A stretch of DNA of 14,561 nucleotides from an uncultured Oscillospiraceae bacterium (GTDB lineage Bacteria > Bacillota > Clostridia > Oscillospirales > Oscillospiraceae), in the NCBI GenBank assembly GCA_900756715.1, contig CAAELC010000084.1, forward strand, positions 1 to 14,561, given 5' to 3'. Of this stretch, positions 13,720 through 14,561 are shown piece by piece; the stretch's first letter is position 1, and every line of letters begins with the position of its first letter. The position numbers and the translations under genes were made by a program. The notes under the pieces are model-generated. The model made no database searches and was not told where the DNA came from. It saw nothing but the letters and a program-made list of their open reading frames with translations.

Positions 13720-14405
13720 CATTTTTTGAAAACTCCGTTTTCTTTGGCGTGGCCGTCAGTCTGGTTTCCTACGGTCTGGGGGTGCTGATTCAAAGCAAGT
13801 GCAAATCCGCCCTTTTCAATCCCCTTCTTCTCGCCATTCTTCTGACCATTCTCCTGCTGGTAGTCACCGGCATCGACTATGATGTTTATTATGACGGGGC
13901 CCAATACCTCAGCTACCTGCTCACCCCCGCCACCGTCTGTCTGGCCGTTCCGCTGTATGAAAAGCTGTCTCTGCTGCGCAGAAACTTTCTTGCCATTTCT
14001 CTCGGCATTGCCTCCGGCGTCGCCACCACCATTTTGTGTGTGCTGGCCATGGGGGCCATCTTCGGCTTTGACCATGCCGAGTATGTCACCTTTCTTCCCA
14101 AGTCCATCACCACCGCCATCGGCATGGGCGTGTCCGAGGAGCTGGGGGGATATGTGACCCTGACCGTCGCCGTTATCATCATCACCGGTCTTATGGGCAA
14201 TATCGTTGCCCCCGGCCTCTGCCGTCTGTTCCGCATCACGGACCCCATCGCAAAGGGCATTGCCATCGGCACCTCCGCCCACGCTATGGGCACTGCCCGC
14301 GCCATGGAAATGGGCGAAACCGAGGGTGCCATGAGCAGTCTCTCCATCGTTGTTTCCGGCATCCTCACAGTCATTGCCGCCACCATCGTGGCGCAGTATG
14401 TCTGA
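13716..14405 (+). CDS. lrgB: LrgB family membrane protein
   Basis: This 229-aa multi-pass membrane protein is coupled to lrgA through an ATGA overlap and has an AAGGAGG site inside the lrgA end. Conserved LrgB blocks are YLLTPATVCLAVPLYEK, FLPKSITTAIGMGVSEELGG and GTSAHAMGTARAMEMGETEG with AMSSL near the C-terminus. It is the partner of LrgA in the holin-like or pyruvate-transport system. Length and order match the family. The last codons (GCG CAG TAT GTC TGA) lie inside the first copy of a direct repeat at 14393-14441, so the 3' end of this gene has been duplicated or shares sequence with the downstream repeat. Confidence 0.9.
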   Translation: MTFFENSVFFGVAVSLVSYGLGVLIQSKCKSALFNPLLLAILLTILLLVVTGIDYDVYYDGAQYLSYLLTPATVCLAVPLYEKLSLLRRNFLAISLGIASGVATTILCVLAMGAIFGFDHAEYVTFLPKSITTAIGMGVSEELGGYVTLTVAVIIITGLMGNIVAPGLCRLFRITDPIAKGIAIGTSAHAMGTARAMEMGETEGAMSSLSIVVSGILTVIAATIVAQYV

Positions 14406-14441
14406 TTATCCACTTTTGCGGAATGCTGTATGAAGCATACA
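14393..14441 (+). repeat. Direct repeat, copy 1 (overlaps 3' end of lrgB)
   Basis: This 49-bp segment is about 88% identical (43 of 49) to 14513-14561, with starts 120 bp apart. It covers the last codons and stop of lrgB and ends in the palindrome TGTATG-AAG-CATACA. The mismatches cluster in the middle, and the outer parts are nearly identical. Confidence 0.85.
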
Positions 14442-14510
14442 TGCGCCGGTATCGGGAAACCGGCGTCTGCATGTCTGTCCGTCCTTTTTCGGCGTGCTGC
14501 GCCCCTTTTT
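14439..14510 (+). terminator. Likely lrgAB terminator region, two hairpins with T-runs
   Basis: A bulged hairpin (ACATGC-GCCGGT, 8-nt loop, ACCGGC-GTCT-GCATGT, 14439-14474) is followed after 10 nt by TTTTT (14485-14489). A second short hairpin (GGCG-TGCTG-CGCC, 14491-14503) is followed two nt later by TTTTT (14506-14510). Either could end the lrgAB transcript; the second has better spacing but a weak stem. The first stem overlaps an alternative 6-bp hairpin (TGTATG-AAG-CATACA, 14427-14441) that belongs to the direct repeat. Confidence 0.6.
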
Positions 14511-14512
14511 CT

Positions 14513-14561
14513 GCAATATGTCTGATTATCCGCCTTTGCGGTGCGCTGTATGAAGCATACA
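14513..14561 (+). repeat. Direct repeat, copy 2 (reaches window end)
   Basis: This is the second copy of the 49-bp unit, in which CCGC-CTTT-GCGG is a perfect small stem (one mismatch in copy 1), followed by the same TGTATG-AAG-CATACA palindrome. It stops exactly at the window edge, so more units could follow outside. It codes for nothing recognisable. Confidence 0.85.

Noticed and set aside
12988..13722. 244-codon minus-strand frame antisense to lrgA
   Set aside because: Only the last 54 residues look real (the zinc-finger protein with its own GGAGG site); the remainder is the antisense of lrgA, rich in Gly/Asp/His/Gln.
1..14561. tRNA, rRNA, CRISPR array or insertion sequence
   Set aside because: No cloverleaf-like, rRNA-like or regularly spaced repeat pattern and no transposase or integrase was seen by eye on either strand; the only direct repeats noticed are the pair at the right edge.

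Overview
The window looks like a high-GC member of the Bacillota, probably class Clostridia. Ribosome-binding sites are strong (GGAGG or AAGGAGG), promoters are of the sigma-A type, and the coding density and codon use (CTG, GCG and CGG favoured, TTA/CTA/TCA avoided) fit a gut clostridial genome. No rRNA, tRNA, CRISPR array or insertion sequence was seen. No species can be assigned from this sequence.

Left edge (1-799, minus strand): the first 249 codons of a cytoplasmic transglutaminase-like (papain-fold) protein that runs off the window. It has its own near-consensus promoter (772-799), and a 14-bp hairpin (814-846) separates it from the next region.

Centre (888-13152, minus strand): twelve tightly packed, apparently intact genes form one phage late (virion) cassette. 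In transcription order they are a small zinc-finger protein, small terminase, large terminase, P22-like portal, a Prp-type cysteine protease, a scaffold-like protein, an N4-gp56-type major capsid protein, a 66-aa unknown, a head-tail adaptor, a nozzle/stabilisation-like protein, a coiled-coil tail-proximal protein, a DUF859-like tail fibre with a collar-type tip, and a peptidoglycan-binding coiled-coil protein that may be an ejection protein. No tape-measure, tail-tube or sheath gene is present, so the particle would be short-tailed (podovirus-like). Stop-start overlaps and 3-27-nt gaps link most genes. A perfect 12-bp hairpin sits just after the capsid gene.

Right edge (13276-14561, plus strand): a divergent lrgAB operon (holin-like/pyruvate-facilitator membrane pair) with a perfect TTGACA-N17-TATAAT promoter, followed by hairpins, T-runs and two imperfect 49-bp direct repeats 120 bp apart.

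The main point of interest is that a complete-looking packaging, capsid and short-tail gene set lies directly between what look like host genes, with no integrase, repressor, replication, holin or endolysin gene. Every gene remains open and the catalytic residues are present. This could be a compact prophage remnant, a satellite or helper-dependent element, or a domesticated capsid cassette such as a gene-transfer-agent-like particle; the sequence alone cannot decide. The cassette also appears to carry its own capsid-maturation pair: a Prp protease and a capsid protein whose N-terminus resembles the Prp cleavage motif known from ribosomal protein L27.
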